A stretch of 61,174 nt of DNA from an uncultured Oscillospiraceae bacterium (GTDB lineage: Bacteria; Bacillota; Clostridia; Oscillospirales; Oscillospiraceae): positions 1-61,174 of the forward strand of contig CANRHH010000012.1 in the NCBI GenBank assembly GCA_947630375.1, given 5' to 3'. Every line of letters begins with the position of its first letter. Position 1 is the stretch's first letter. Below, one piece after another: positions 20,898 through 30,219 of this stretch. Made by a program: the position numbers and the translations under genes. A model generated the notes under the pieces. It was given only the letters and a program-made list of their open reading frames with translations, did no database searches and was not told where the DNA came from.

Positions 20898-22295
20898 GTG
20901 GATAAAAACCTGAAGAAAAAAAGGACGTGGATTCTGGCGGTATGCCTGCTGGCGGCGGTGCTGCTGTTGGCGGGCCTGTTGTGGAAACCGGCCGTCTATC
21001 GCAGAGCGGAGGATCTCCTGGCGGAAGGCGCTTATCAGCAGGCGCAGGAGCTTTATCAGGACCTGAACTACCGGGACGCGGCGGAAAAGGCCGAGCTGTG
21101 TATCTACCGGCAGGCCGAGGAGCGCTTCAACGCCGGGGACTATGTCCAGGCGCAGACGCTGTATGAAGCGCTGGGGGCTTATGAAAACAGCCCGCAGCGG
21201 GCTTTGAGCTGCCGGTTCCTGACAGAGCACGAGGACGCCCGGGAGGCGCTTCTGGCCGCCATGGACGAGAGCCTGTCCGTAGAGGAACAGGAGAAGAGCT
21301 ACAACTATGTGCTGGCCGGGCTCCTCTATGAGGCGGAGGACTATTTCCCGGCCATAGAGGCCTACCGGAACTTAGGCGACTACGCCGACAGCCGAGAGCG
21401 GCTGGCCTTTTGCCAGAACTTCTATTTCAGCCGGGCCGTCCATGAGATGAAGGTGCGGCAGTTTGAAGAGGCCCTGGAGGATTTCGGCCGGGCCCAGCTG
21501 CCGGAGGAGAGCGCCGTCTATGAGCGCTACTGCCAAGACCGGCTGGACGGGAACGACATGAAGGAGCCGGAAGGGATCCTCAGTTGGAAGTATCTGTACA
21601 AAGACGTCAACCATGAGGGCGTCAAGCGGGGCGCCATGTATATCTACAAGCGCGTGTTTGTCTACGTGCCGGAAAACGTCAGCGAGGACACCAAGTTCAT
21701 CAGCTACTTCGCCGGCGGCACCGGGGAGCCCCTGCTCTATGTGGACGGGCTTTTCCAGTACATACGCAAATACTGGCCCAACGCGATCCTGCTGTTTGAC
21801 GAAAATTCCGGCACCCCGGATATCCCGGGGGCCTGCAAAATGATGATGGAAATCGCCAACCAGGTGGCGGCGGAGCTGGGCATCTGTGTCCACGATCTGG
21901 TGGTGGCCGGGTCCAGCAACGGCTGCTACACGGCCCTCCACGCCACGGCGGCCTACTATGCCCTGTATAACGTGGCGCCCACCTGCCTGCTCACGCTGGA
22001 TACCGGCCAGGAGTGGGAGGCGCCCGGTCTGGGCCTGAGTCCGGAGGAGATCAGCCAGATGGCCGAATCGGGGGCGGTGCTGTACCTGTTTGAACAGCCC
22101 TGGACCGGGCTGGATGTCCCCGCCATCTACGACCTGGCGGCCGGCGGCTGCAAGGTGGTGGCGGTGCAGTGTTTTCACACAGACCATGATATGATCTCCC
22201 GCCTGGCCTATTCGGAGGGCGTTTTCTCCTGGGCCATCGGGGAGTATGATACGCTGAACCAGAATGAGTACACGCTGTGCGATTTGAACGTTTGA
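20898..22295 (+). CDS. Membrane-anchored TPR/serine-hydrolase-like protein, copy A
   Basis: A 465-residue protein beginning at a GTG (residue 1 MDKNLKKKRTW). One membrane helix (about 11-28) is followed by TPR-like repeats of the kind A-x-x-L-x-x-G-x-Y-x-x-A (about 30-215), then an alpha/beta-hydrolase-like domain (about 255-465). The nucleophile elbow is G338-S-S340-N-G342; D368 (LDTG) and H430 (TDHD) sit where a triad should be. The nearest neighbour, at 22324, is a full-length paralogue. It is not in a family I can name. Extracellular location is expected. It follows gyrA with no terminator, so it may share the gyrase message. Confidence 0.75.
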   Translation: MDKNLKKKRTWILAVCLLAAVLLLAGLLWKPAVYRRAEDLLAEGAYQQAQELYQDLNYRDAAEKAELCIYRQAEERFNAGDYVQAQTLYEALGAYENSPQRALSCRFLTEHEDAREALLAAMDESLSVEEQEKSYNYVLAGLLYEAEDYFPAIEAYRNLGDYADSRERLAFCQNFYFSRAVHEMKVRQFEEALEDFGRAQLPEESAVYERYCQDRLDGNDMKEPEGILSWKYLYKDVNHEGVKRGAMYIYKRVFVYVPENVSEDTKFISYFAGGTGEPLLYVDGLFQYIRKYWPNAILLFDENSGTPDIPGACKMMMEIANQVAAELGICVHDLVVAGSSNGCYTALHATAAYYALYNVAPTCLLTLDTGQEWEAPGLGLSPEEISQMAESGAVLYLFEQPWTGLDVPAIYDLAAGGCKVVAVQCFHTDHDMISRLAYSEGVFSWAIGEYDTLNQNEYTLCDLNV

Positions 22296-22323
22296 GGGAG
22301 AAGGAGCCCGGGCCGGAGACGAC

Positions 22324-23724
22324 ATGAAGAGCTTTTTTGACCGCTGGCCGGTCCTCCTGTGCGCCGCGGCGGCCCTCTGCCTGGTCCTGACGCCCGCTGT
22401 GAGCCGGGCCTTTCGATACCGGCAGGCGGAGCGGCAGTTTTTAAACGGCAGCTATGCCCAGGCCGGGCAGGACTTCGCGGGCCTGGGCTCCTATCGGGAC
22501 GCGGCCGAAAAGGCCGCCGAATGCGGGTACCGCCTGGCCCAGGGCCTGTTCCATACCGGCGCCTATGCCGCCGCCCAGGACCTCTATGAGAGCCTGGGAG
22601 ACTATCGGGCGGCGCCCCTTCGCACCGCCGCCTGCGCCTATTTGGCCGCCTGGACCGGCGGAGGCACCGGGCCGCAGACGGTGAAAAGGCTGGCGGACAG
22701 CCTGGACACGGAGCAGAGCCGGGAGGAACTGGCCGCGGCGGAGGCGTATCTTCTGGCCTCCGCCGCCCTGGCCCGGGGCGAGACCCGGCAGGGCATCCGC
22801 TCCTTTCAGGAGCTGGGCGCTTTTGAAGACAGCCCGTCCCGGATCGGGGACTGCCGGGCCGCCGCGTATGACTTGGCGCTCACATGTATGCATACCCGGC
22901 GCTTTGAGGAGGCTCTGGCCTATTTTGAGGACGCGGCCCGGCCCGAAGAGAGCGCAGATCATGAAAAATACTGCCGGCTGCGCCTGGCGCGGGAGGAAAA
23001 CGCCGTCCCGGAGGGGATCGTCACCGGGGAGAGGCTGATCGGGACTTTCGGCCAGAGCAGCCTCTATTACTGCCCGCCTGCCTATATCTATGTCCCCGGC
23101 CGGCTGGACGCGGAGACCCGGTTTCTGGTCTATTTCGCCGGGGGCACCGGGGAACCGATGCTCTATATGGACAGCATGTACGAGTACCTGTGGACCTATG
23201 AGCCGAAATCGGTGCTGCTCTTCTGGGAGAGCTCCGGCGTGACGGATATCCCGGGCACCTGCGCCCAGGCCATCGCGGTGGCGGAGCAGACCGCCGCCGA
23301 GTGCGGCATCGGTATCCACGACTTAGTGCTGGCCGGGTCCAGCAACGGCTGCTATACGGCCCTGCACGCCGCCGCGGCCTTTTACAGCCAGGACTGTCTG
23401 GCGGCCCGGACGGTGCTCACCCTGGACACGGGGGCGGACTGGGCTTCGCCCATCAACCTCTCCTCCGGGGAACGGCTGACCACCGCCCGGGCGGGGACCG
23501 ATTTTTATCTCTTCGAGCAGGCCGCCGACGGCCTGAACATCGAGGCCATTTACGACCTGGCCGCCAGTGGGAACCGGGTCACCGCCGTATACTGCGCCAA
23601 CGAGGACCACAACGAGATGACACGTCTGGCCTTCTCCAAGGGCGTTTTCTCCTGGGCCCTGGAAGAGGGGCCGCCGCTGGACCCGGACCAGTACACCCTG
23701 GTCCCGCTGACCGTCGGGGAGTGA
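22324..23724 (+). CDS. Membrane-anchored TPR/serine-hydrolase-like protein, copy B
   Basis: A 466-residue paralogue of the gene before it. It has the same layout: a signal/membrane helix (about 8-24), TPR-like repeats with Y-x-x-A-G-x-x-F-x-x-L-G, and a hydrolase domain holding YFAGGTGEPM and G338-S-S340-N-G342-C-Y-T-A-L-H. D368 and H429 align with D368 and H430 of copy A. The matching positions imply a gene duplication with divergence in the N-terminal half. Substrate unknown. The gap to copy A is 28 bases with GGAGA before the ATG, so they are co-transcribed. Confidence 0.75.
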   Translation: MKSFFDRWPVLLCAAAALCLVLTPAVSRAFRYRQAERQFLNGSYAQAGQDFAGLGSYRDAAEKAAECGYRLAQGLFHTGAYAAAQDLYESLGDYRAAPLRTAACAYLAAWTGGGTGPQTVKRLADSLDTEQSREELAAAEAYLLASAALARGETRQGIRSFQELGAFEDSPSRIGDCRAAAYDLALTCMHTRRFEEALAYFEDAARPEESADHEKYCRLRLAREENAVPEGIVTGERLIGTFGQSSLYYCPPAYIYVPGRLDAETRFLVYFAGGTGEPMLYMDSMYEYLWTYEPKSVLLFWESSGVTDIPGTCAQAIAVAEQTAAECGIGIHDLVLAGSSNGCYTALHAAAAFYSQDCLAARTVLTLDTGADWASPINLSSGERLTTARAGTDFYLFEQAADGLNIEAIYDLAASGNRVTAVYCANEDHNEMTRLAFSKGVFSWALEEGPPLDPDQYTLVPLTVGE

Positions 23725-23768
23725 GCCTTTTCAGGCGGCCCGGCGGGAGACCGAAGGAGGCGAAAAAG

Positions 23769-24425
23769 GTGGACAGAGACAGGCAAAAGAGCGGAAACAG
23801 GACCGGTTTTTGGCTCCTGCTGGCCGCAGGCTGCTTTTTATGCGTCCTGCTGATCCCGGAGGGCGCGGTCCCGGGGGAGGCGTTCGCGGCCCTGGCCATA
23901 GCCGGGGTCCTTTTCACCGGCATAGGGGCCGTCACAGGGGTGCGCGGCGCGGCCCAAAAGAAAAAGGGAGGCGGAGGCATGAAAGGGGAAAAAGGAAAAA
24001 GAGGCGCGCTGGTCGCCATCCTGGTCGCGCTGAACCTGATTGTGGGGATCGTATACCTGCTGCCGGAGTTTGTCCAGGACACGCTGGCCTTTTTCATCGC
24101 GCTGATAAGCGTGATCATCATCTGCGCCGGCCTCTTTCTGTGGCTGCGCGCGGTCCTTTCGAAGAAGCAACAGCCGGCGGAGCGGTCTGCCCGCCGGTGG
24201 GCCCGGACCGCCGCCGGCAGGACGTACCGTATGGGCGGGGACAGGCCCTTGCCCACCGCCACGGCGAGAAGCTTTTCTCCGGCGGTCTATGACGAAAACC
24301 TCCGGGAGGACGCGGCCAGCAGGGACCGGCAGCGGCGCCTGGAGCAGCTGAAGGGCTTTTATAAGAACGGGCTCCTGGAAAAAGAGGAGTATTTGAAACT
24401 GCGGAAACACTATGAAAACAGTTGA
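23769..24425 (+). CDS. Four-helix membrane protein with a SHOCT-like tail
   Basis: A 218-residue protein. The GTG at 23769 is chosen because AAGGAGG lies eight bases ahead; the open frame reaches back into copy B without a site. Four hydrophobic segments are seen (about residues 13-28, 35-55, 80-100, 106-127 in this start), joined by a Lys/Gly-rich loop. A basic region follows, then a C-terminal [21 protein letters not shown] segment that resembles the SHOCT short C-terminal domain. Function unknown; it may act with the hydrolase pair. It overlaps rnhA by 14 bases. Confidence 0.65.
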   Translation: MDRDRQKSGNRTGFWLLLAAGCFLCVLLIPEGAVPGEAFAALAIAGVLFTGIGAVTGVRGAAQKKKGGGGMKGEKGKRGALVAILVALNLIVGIVYLLPEFVQDTLAFFIALISVIIICAGLFLWLRAVLSKKQQPAERSARRWARTAAGRTYRMGGDRPLPTATARSFSPAVYDENLREDAASRDRQRRLEQLKGFYKNGLLEKEEYLKLRKHYENS

Positions 24426-24870
24426 GATCTATACCGACGGAGCCTGCAGCGGCAACCCGGGCCCCGGCGGCTGGGGGGCCATCCTCTGCTATATGGGCCG
24501 GGAGAAAGAGCTGTCCGGCGGCGAGGCGCGGACCACCAACAACCGCATGGAGCTGAAAGGCGTCATTGCCGCCTTAGAAGCCCTGAAAGAGCCCTGCCGG
24601 GTGGAGCTGTATTCAGACTCCAAGTATGTGGTGGACGCGCTGGAAAAGGGCTGGGCGGCCTCCTGGCGCAAAAAAGGCTGGATCAAGAGCGATAAGAAGC
24701 CCGCGCTGAACCCGGATCTGTGGGAGAGACTGCTGGACCTGGCCCGACAGCACGAGCTCCACTGCCACTGGGTCAAGGGCCACGCGGACGACCCCCGCAA
24801 CAACCGCTGCGACGCGCTGGCTGTCCGGGAGCGGGAAAAATATGCCGGACAGAGAGGGGGAGAAGGATGA
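24412..24870 (+). CDS. rnhA: Ribonuclease HI
   Basis: A 152-residue RNase H with all four catalytic carboxylates in place: D in [16 protein letters not shown] in NRMELKG, D in YSDSKYVVD, and the C-terminal D in CDALAV. The His loop [14 protein letters not shown] is present. It removes RNA from RNA-DNA hybrids. It starts inside the SHOCT-like gene and its stop overlaps the next start (ATGA), so the cluster is tightly coupled. Confidence 0.95.
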   Translation: MKTVEIYTDGACSGNPGPGGWGAILCYMGREKELSGGEARTTNNRMELKGVIAALEALKEPCRVELYSDSKYVVDALEKGWAASWRKKGWIKSDKKPALNPDLWERLLDLARQHELHCHWVKGHADDPRNNRCDALAVREREKYAGQRGGEG

Positions 24871-26642
24871 AGAAAAACTATGACGACAGGCCGCTGAAGA
24901 TCTTTCTCTCCTATATCGCCGGGCACAAAAAGCTCTTTTGCATCGACATGCTCTGTGCGGTGGTCGTATCTCTGATCGATCTGATCTTTCCCTATGTGTC
25001 CCGCCAGTCCATGACCCGGCTGCTGCCGGACCGGCTGTTCGCGGCCTTTTTCAGCGTCATGGGGATCATGGTGCTGGCCTATGTGTTCCGCTCGGCCCTG
25101 TACTATGTGATCACCGTGGTGGGGCACCGGATGGGCGTGCTGGTGGAGTCGGACATGCGCAAGGACATCTTCACCCATATGCAGGACCTGTCCTGCAGCT
25201 TTTATGACCAGAACCGGACCGGCGTTCTCATGAGCCGGATCACCAGCGACCTGTTTGAGGTGACGGAGCTGGCCCATCACGGGCCGGAGAACTTCCTGAT
25301 CTGCACCCTGACCATCGTAGGCGCCCTGGGCATGATGGCGTTTCTGGAGTGGCGCCTGGCCCTGGTGCTGGCGGTGGTGCTGCCCCTGTGCCTGTGGTTC
25401 ACCATCTCCCAGCGGGGCCGGATGAAAAAGGCTAATGTGGAGGTCAAGCGGAAGACCGCCGAGATCTACGCCGCCATCGAGAGCAGCATCTCCGGCGTGC
25501 GCACGGCCAAAGCCTTTGCCAACGAGGAGCAGGAGAGCCGCAAATTCGACGCGGCCAACGCCCTGTTCCGGGGCGCCAAGGCGGAATATTACAAGAGCAT
25601 GGGCCTGTACATGAGCGGCATGGAGTTTACCACCGGCATCATGCAGGTGCTGGTCATCACCGTGGGCGGGCTGCTGATCATGCGCGGGCAGATGGATTAC
25701 ATAGACCTGGTGACCTTCTCGCTGTACGTGTCCACCTTTGTGTCCCCGGTGCGCAAGCTCACCCAGTTTGCCGAGATGTACATGCAGGGCACCGCCGGCT
25801 TCAGCCGCTTTTTGGAGATCATGCGCACCCGGCCCGCCGTCACCGACGCGCCCGGCGCCAAAGAGCTGGGCAAGATCGAGGGCCGGGTGGACCTGAACGA
25901 CGTGAGCTTTGCCTATGACAACGGCGTGCCGGTGCTGAGCCATGTGGATCTGCACATCCGGCCGGGCCAGTGCTTTGCCGTGGTGGGGGCCTCCGGCGGC
26001 GGCAAGACCACGCTCTGCCAGCTGATCCCCCGCTTTTACGACGTGTGCGGCGGCAGCGTCACCGTGGACGGGCAGGACGTGCGCAGCGTCACCCAGAGCA
26101 GCCTCCGGCGGAATATCGGGCTGCTGCAGCAGGATGTGTTCATGTTTGCCGGGACCATCCGGGAGAACATCCGCTACGGCCGGCCGGATGCCAGCGATGA
26201 GGAGATCGTCCAGGCCGCCATCCGGGCGGAGATCCACCAGGAGATCATGGACATGCCCGACGGCTACGACAGCTATATCGGGGAGCGGGGCGTCATGCTC
26301 TCCGGCGGGCAGAAGCAGCGCATCGCCATCGCCCGGGTGTTTTTGAAAAACCCCAAGGTGCTGATCCTGGACGAGGCCACCTCCGCCCTGGACACCGTCA
26401 CCGAGCAGCGCATACAGGCCGCCCTGGACAAGCTGAGCCAGGGGCGCACCACCATCATCATTGCCCACCGGCTCTCCACCGTCCGCCATGCCGACTGCAT
26501 CGCGGTGATCGAGGAGGAGCATGTGGCCGAGATGGGCAGCCATAAGGAGCTTATGGACAAAAACGGCATCTACGCCGGGCTCTGGCGGGCGCAGATGCTG
26601 GAGGATACCGGCAAAAACGGGAAAGGAGACAGAGCATGCTGA
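24867..26642 (+). CDS. ABC exporter, fused permease-ATPase
   Basis: A 591-residue half-transporter. Six membrane helices span about 18-305, and the ATPase domain the last 240 residues: Walker [12 protein letters not shown]-loop LLQQDVFMF, signature [15 protein letters not shown], Walker [13 protein letters not shown], and switch His in IIAHRLSTV. This is the type I exporter (MsbA/MdlB-like) fold, probably a homodimer. Cargo cannot be told: lipids, drugs or peptides are all possible. The start at 24867 overlaps the rnhA stop and has an AGAAGG site. Confidence 0.9.
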   Translation: MKKNYDDRPLKIFLSYIAGHKKLFCIDMLCAVVVSLIDLIFPYVSRQSMTRLLPDRLFAAFFSVMGIMVLAYVFRSALYYVITVVGHRMGVLVESDMRKDIFTHMQDLSCSFYDQNRTGVLMSRITSDLFEVTELAHHGPENFLICTLTIVGALGMMAFLEWRLALVLAVVLPLCLWFTISQRGRMKKANVEVKRKTAEIYAAIESSISGVRTAKAFANEEQESRKFDAANALFRGAKAEYYKSMGLYMSGMEFTTGIMQVLVITVGGLLIMRGQMDYIDLVTFSLYVSTFVSPVRKLTQFAEMYMQGTAGFSRFLEIMRTRPAVTDAPGAKELGKIEGRVDLNDVSFAYDNGVPVLSHVDLHIRPGQCFAVVGASGGGKTTLCQLIPRFYDVCGGSVTVDGQDVRSVTQSSLRRNIGLLQQDVFMFAGTIRENIRYGRPDASDEEIVQAAIRAEIHQEIMDMPDGYDSYIGERGVMLSGGQKQRIAIARVFLKNPKVLILDEATSALDTVTEQRIQAALDKLSQGRTTIIIAHRLSTVRHADCIAVIEEEHVAEMGSHKELMDKNGIYAGLWRAQMLEDTGKNGKGDRAC

Positions 26643-27211
26643 CGATCAGAAAAGGCGGCCATATGGACCTGGAGAGGTATTACAGCCTCATGGAGCTGGA
26701 CTTTGACAAAAAAGAGCTGCTGAGCAAGGCGGCCATCCACCGGGCCATGCTCAGCGGCGCTATGGAGCTGCTGCTCCTGAAGGAGGAGAACGAGCCCACC
26801 GACACGGCCTATGCCCTGGTCTGCTGCAAAGGGCTGTACGGCTATGTGCTGCTGAAATACTTTGCGGTGATGCCCTGGTGCCGGGACCGGGGGCAGGGCG
26901 TGGAGGCCATGCGGGCGCTCAACAAGCGCTATGCGGACCGGCAGGGCATTTTAGCGGAGCTGACCGCCTTTGAGGATGAGGACGGGGCCTATCTGCGGCG
27001 GCTGAAAAAATTCTTTGCCCGCTTCGGCTATGTGCAGGTCCCCTGCGACTACCGCCTGGGCGGGGCCGAGGTCTTTTTGATGGTCAAACCCCTGAAGGGT
27101 ACCTGGGAGATCGCCCCTGTGGCCCACCGGATCATCCGGGATTTCTATTCCCGCTGCCTCAGCCCCGGCGCCATGGTGAAAATGGTGGACATCCGGCCGG
27201 CGAAGAAATAA
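26636..27211 (+). CDS. GNAT-like acetyltransferase
   Basis: A 191-residue protein. The segment LLKYFAVMPWCRDRGQGVEAMRAL looks like GNAT motif A, with the R-D-R-G-Q-G acetyl-CoA phosphate loop, and later stretches fit the usual GNAT fold. It would transfer an acetyl group from acetyl-CoA to an amine; the acceptor is unknown. It overlaps the ABC exporter end by seven bases and is the last gene before a strong terminator, so it probably belongs to the exporter unit. Start at ATG 26636 with AAAGGAGAC ahead. Confidence 0.7.
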   Translation: MLTIRKGGHMDLERYYSLMELDFDKKELLSKAAIHRAMLSGAMELLLLKEENEPTDTAYALVCCKGLYGYVLLKYFAVMPWCRDRGQGVEAMRALNKRYADRQGILAELTAFEDEDGAYLRRLKKFFARFGYVQVPCDYRLGGAEVFLMVKPLKGTWEIAPVAHRIIRDFYSRCLSPGAMVKMVDIRPAKK

Positions 27212-27254
27212 AAAAATCCCTGGTCTGTCAACCGGAACAGACCAGGGATTTTTT
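27211..27254. terminator. Two-way terminator between the GNAT-like gene and uraA
   Basis: AAAAAATCCCTGGTCTGT pairs perfectly with its complement across CAACCGGA. It serves both convergent transcripts. Confidence 0.92.
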
Positions 27255-27266
27255 AATTGCCAAGGA

Positions 27267-28634
27267 TCAGACCTTGAAGTTGACGGAGGTGGAGCCCTCG
27301 TGCTCCTGCACGAACTCGTAATCCTTGCCGGGCAGGATGGCGTTGAGGGCGATGCCCACGATGGAGGCCACAGCCAGGCCGGAGAGGCTCACGATGCCGA
27401 TCTGGATGCTGCCGGAGTAGTTGATGCCGATGGCCAGCACTAAGATCACAGCGGCAATGACCACGTTGCGGGTGTTGGTGAAGTCCACCCGGTTTTCCAC
27501 CACGTTGCGCACGCCTACGGCGGAGATCATGCCATAGAGGATCATGGACACGCCGCCGATGGTGGCGGTGGGCATGGCGGAGACCAGGGCTGCGAACTTG
27601 GGGCAGAAGGAGACCAGAATGGCGAAGCAGGCGGCGATGCGGATGACCCGGGGGTCATAGACCTTGGACAGGGCCAGCACGCCGGTATTCTCCCCGTAGG
27701 TGGTGTTGGCGGGGCCGCCGAAGAGGGAGGCCAGGGTGGTGGCCAGGCCGTCGCCCAGCAGGGTGCGGTGGAAGCCCGGGTCCTCCATGTAGTTGACGCC
27801 GCAGGTGGAGGAGATGGCGCAGATATCGCCGATATGCTCCACCATGGTGGCCAGGGACAGAGGCACGATGGTGAACACCGCGGAGACCAGCAGGGAGGAG
27901 TCCACCGGGCCGGAGAACAGGCCGAAGATGGTGTTTTCAAAATGGATGGGCAGGCCGAACCACTTGGCCTGGGCCACGGCGGAGACCACGTTGGCCCGGG
28001 AAGCGGGGTCCACGATCAGGGCGAAGACATAGGAGCCCAGGACGCCCAGCAGGATGGGGATGATCTTGGTCATGCCCTTGCCCCACATGTTGAAGCCGAT
28101 GACGATGGCGATGGCCACCACAGCGATCAGCCAGTTGGTCCGGGCGTTGTCAATGGCGGAGGAGGAGAGGGTCAGGCCGATGGCAATGATGATGGGGCCG
28201 GTGACGATGGGCGGGAAGAAGCGCATGACCTTCTTCATGCCGAAGACCTTGAACAGGATGGAGAGGATCAGATACATCAGCCCCGCGATGGCCACGCCGA
28301 AGCAGGCGTAGGGCAGGAGGCTGTTGTCAAACATGGCGGAACCGTCCGCCGCGGCGCCTACGGTGCGGATGGCATTGTACCCGCCGATGAAGGCGAAGGA
28401 GCTGCCCAGGAAAGCGGGGACCTTGCGCCCGGTGATGAAGTGGAACAGCAGCGTGCCCAGACCCGCGAACAGCAGGGCGGTGGCCACATCCAGGCCGGTC
28501 AAGGCCGGGACAAGAACGGTGGCGCCAAACATGGCAAACATGTGCTGCAAGCCCAAAATAAGCATCTTGGGCGTGCCCAGGGTACGGGCGTCATAAATAG
28601 GCCCGTCCAGCACGGCTTTCTTTTCTTTTCCCAT
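27267..28634 (-). CDS. uraA: Uracil/xanthine permease, NCS2 family
   Basis: A 455-residue multi-pass membrane protein. It begins with GLQHMFAMFGATVLVP and has KVPAFLGSSFAFIGGY early, VEHIGDICAISS in the middle and NTTYGENTGVLALSKV late. These are NCS2 (UraA/PyrP) landmarks, and the length fits. Twelve to fourteen helices are expected. It imports a nucleobase with protons, more likely uracil than xanthine from the LGSSFAFI box. It is preceded by a 210-base leader with attenuator structure and lies beside the purine salvage block. Start at 28634 with AGAGAGG ten bases ahead. Confidence 0.9.
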   Translation of the reverse strand: MGKEKKAVLDGPIYDARTLGTPKMLILGLQHMFAMFGATVLVPALTGLDVATALLFAGLGTLLFHFITGRKVPAFLGSSFAFIGGYNAIRTVGAAADGSAMFDNSLLPYACFGVAIAGLMYLILSILFKVFGMKKVMRFFPPIVTGPIIIAIGLTLSSSAIDNARTNWLIAVVAIAIVIGFNMWGKGMTKIIPILLGVLGSYVFALIVDPASRANVVSAVAQAKWFGLPIHFENTIFGLFSGPVDSSLLVSAVFTIVPLSLATMVEHIGDICAISSTCGVNYMEDPGFHRTLLGDGLATTLASLFGGPANTTYGENTGVLALSKVYDPRVIRIAACFAILVSFCPKFAALVSAMPTATIGGVSMILYGMISAVGVRNVVENRVDFTNTRNVVIAAVILVLAIGINYSGSIQIGIVSLSGLAVASIVGIALNAILPGKDYEFVQEHEGSTSVNFKV

Positions 28635-28702
28635 TTCGTGTGTACCTCTCTTTCATTTTTATCATCATCGGGGCGCGCCCCGAGAATGAACCACCCTATG
28701 CC

Positions 28703-28730
28703 AAAAGAAAAAGCCTTGCCTGCCGGCAAG
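28703..28730 (-). terminator. Attenuator terminator in the uraA leader
   Basis: On the minus strand, CTTGCC, GGCA loop, GGCAAGGC, then TTTTTCTTTT, about 70 bases before the uraA start. The upstream CCGGCAA (28780-28786) is exactly complementary to TTGCCGG in its left arm (28723-28729), giving an alternative antiterminator pairing. CCGGCAA is also inside a small ACCG-CGGT hairpin. No ligand or protein is identified. Confidence 0.6.
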
Positions 28731-28853
28731 ACCCGAAAAGGCCCGGAAGAAATACTCCTCTCCGCGGATATAACCGATTTTGCCGGTCACTGTGTACCAA
28801 AGCGAGAAAATCTTCTTGTTTTGCACTGATTTACCATCAGCTTATCTTCGCCG

Positions 28854-28882
28854 ATTGTACCCCAGGAAAGGGCAAATTGCAA
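28854..28882 (-). promoter_or_regulatory. Sigma-A promoter of uraA
   Basis: -35 TTGCAA (28877-28882), 17 bp, -10 TACAAT (28854-28859) read on the minus strand. The leader to the start is about 210 bases. Confidence 0.8.
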
Positions 28883-28986
28883 GCCCTTTTTTGCATTTCA
28901 GCCCCTTGCATAAAAAAGGCGGGAGGCAGAAAAAATTTTTTGTCTATGCAAACACAAGAGCCGGGAAAGACCCGCTCGAACAAAAG

Positions 28987-29015
28987 CCCAGCCGGGAGCA
29001 AAGCTCCCGGCTGGG
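28987..29015 (-). terminator. Terminator of the MalK-type ATPase gene
   Basis: CCCAGCCGGGAGC, short loop, GCTCCCGGCTGGG, then a U-rich CTTTTG on the minus strand. The stretch 28883-28986 upstream of the uraA promoter holds nothing else I can name. Confidence 0.8.
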
Positions 29016-29037
29016 TGAAAGGTTTTTGGAATGGAGA

Positions 29038-30219
29038 TCAATACTCCAGGTTCAGGTCGGTCTCCTTGCTGAACACATGGGCCACGTTGCCGCCAAAGGT
29101 GAAGTGCACCTGATCGCCAATGGAGTAGTGCCCCTTCATCTCGATGGTGGGGACAATGATGATCACGTCCCGGCCCTCGGCGGACACGTGCAGGTGTACG
29201 GAGGAGCCCATCATTTCGGACACGTCCACGGTGGCGGGGATGCCGGTCTCGCCCAGGTCGGTGTGATCGGGACGGACACCCAGGGTCACTTCCTGAGGCG
29301 CCACGTTCTTGGCGGCCAGACGGGCCTGCTTCTCCTCATCCAGAACGACCTTGATGCCGCCGACCTCGACAGCGTACTTGCCGCCGTCCTTGACCAGCTG
29401 AGCGTCGAAGAAGTTCATCTGAGGCGTGCCGATGAAGCCGGCGACAAACAGATTCCGGGGATGATCGAAGACTTCCTGAGGCGTGCCGATCTGCTGGATG
29501 TAACCGTCACGCATGATGACGATCCGGTCGCCCAGGGTCATAGCCTCGGTCTGGTCGTGGGTAACATATATAAAGGTGGTGTTGATCCGCTCGCGGAGCT
29601 TGATGATCTCGGCGCGCATCTGGTTACGGAGCTTGGCGTCCAGGTTGGACAGAGGCTCATCCATCAGCAGCACCGCAGGGTCACGGACAATGGCGCGGCC
29701 GATGGCCACACGCTGCCGCTGGCCGCCGGACAGAGCCTTGGGCTTCCGGTCCAGGTACTGGGTGATGTCCAGGATCTCCGCCGCCTCACGGACCTTCTTG
29801 TCGATCACGTCCTTGTTCTCCTTGCGCAGCTTCAGAGAGAAGGCGATGTTGTCATACACGGTCATGTGGGGATACAGAGCGTAGTTCTGGAAGACCATGG
29901 CGATATCGCGGTCTTTGGGGGCCACGTCGTTCATGAGCTTGCCGTTGATGTACAGCTCGCCGCCGGAGATCTCCTCCAGGCCGGCCACCATACGCAGGGT
30001 GGTGGATTTGCCGCAGCCGGAGGGGCCGACCAGAACGATGAACTCACGGTCCGCGATGTCCAGGCTGAACTCCTGCACCGCTACGACGCCCTCGTCGGTG
30101 ATCTGAAGATTGACCTTCTTCTCCTCGACGGGTTCATCCTTTTTCTTTTTCTTCTTCTTGGTCTCCCCGCTGATGAACGGATACACCTTCTTGATGTTTT
30201 TCAGAGTGACAGATGCCAT
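29038..30219 (-). CDS. Sugar-type ABC transporter ATPase (MalK/UgpC/MsmX family)
   Basis: A 393-residue ATPase: Walker A GPSGCGKST, Q-loop FQNYALYPHMTVYDN, signature LSGGQRQRVAIGRAI, Walker B VLLMDEPLSNLDAKLR, and a C-terminal TOBE domain. Members energise carbohydrate importers and one copy may serve many. There is no permease or binding protein beside it, as with MsmX. Odd point: between K-K-V-Y-P-F (residue 13) and VQEFSLDI (about 49) it carries a Lys/Glu-rich insertion (residues about 20-36, seven Lys in a row). A long leader with a tiny upstream frame precedes it. Confidence 0.9.
   Translation of the reverse strand: MASVTLKNIKKVYPFISGETKKKKKKKDEPVEEKKVNLQITDEGVVAVQEFSLDIADREFIVLVGPSGCGKSTTLRMVAGLEEISGGELYINGKLMNDVAPKDRDIAMVFQNYALYPHMTVYDNIAFSLKLRKENKDVIDKKVREAAEILDITQYLDRKPKALSGGQRQRVAIGRAIVRDPAVLLMDEPLSNLDAKLRNQMRAEIIKLRERINTTFIYVTHDQTEAMTLGDRIVIMRDGYIQQIGTPQEVFDHPRNLFVAGFIGTPQMNFFDAQLVKDGGKYAVEVGGIKVVLDEEKQARLAAKNVAPQEVTLGVRPDHTDLGETGIPATVDVSEMMGSSVHLHVSAEGRDVIIIVPTIEMKGHYSIGDQVHFTFGGNVAHVFSKETDLNLEY

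Noticed and set aside
28740-28800. PyrR binding loop in the uraA leader
   Set aside because: GAGAGG is present, but the surrounding bases do not fit ARUCCNGNGAGGYU. I keep only the attenuator claim.
28860-28873. CCCCAGGAAAGGGC shared with the hairpin at 36557
   Set aside because: A single 14-base match between two sites is expected by chance in a window of this size; flanks do not match.
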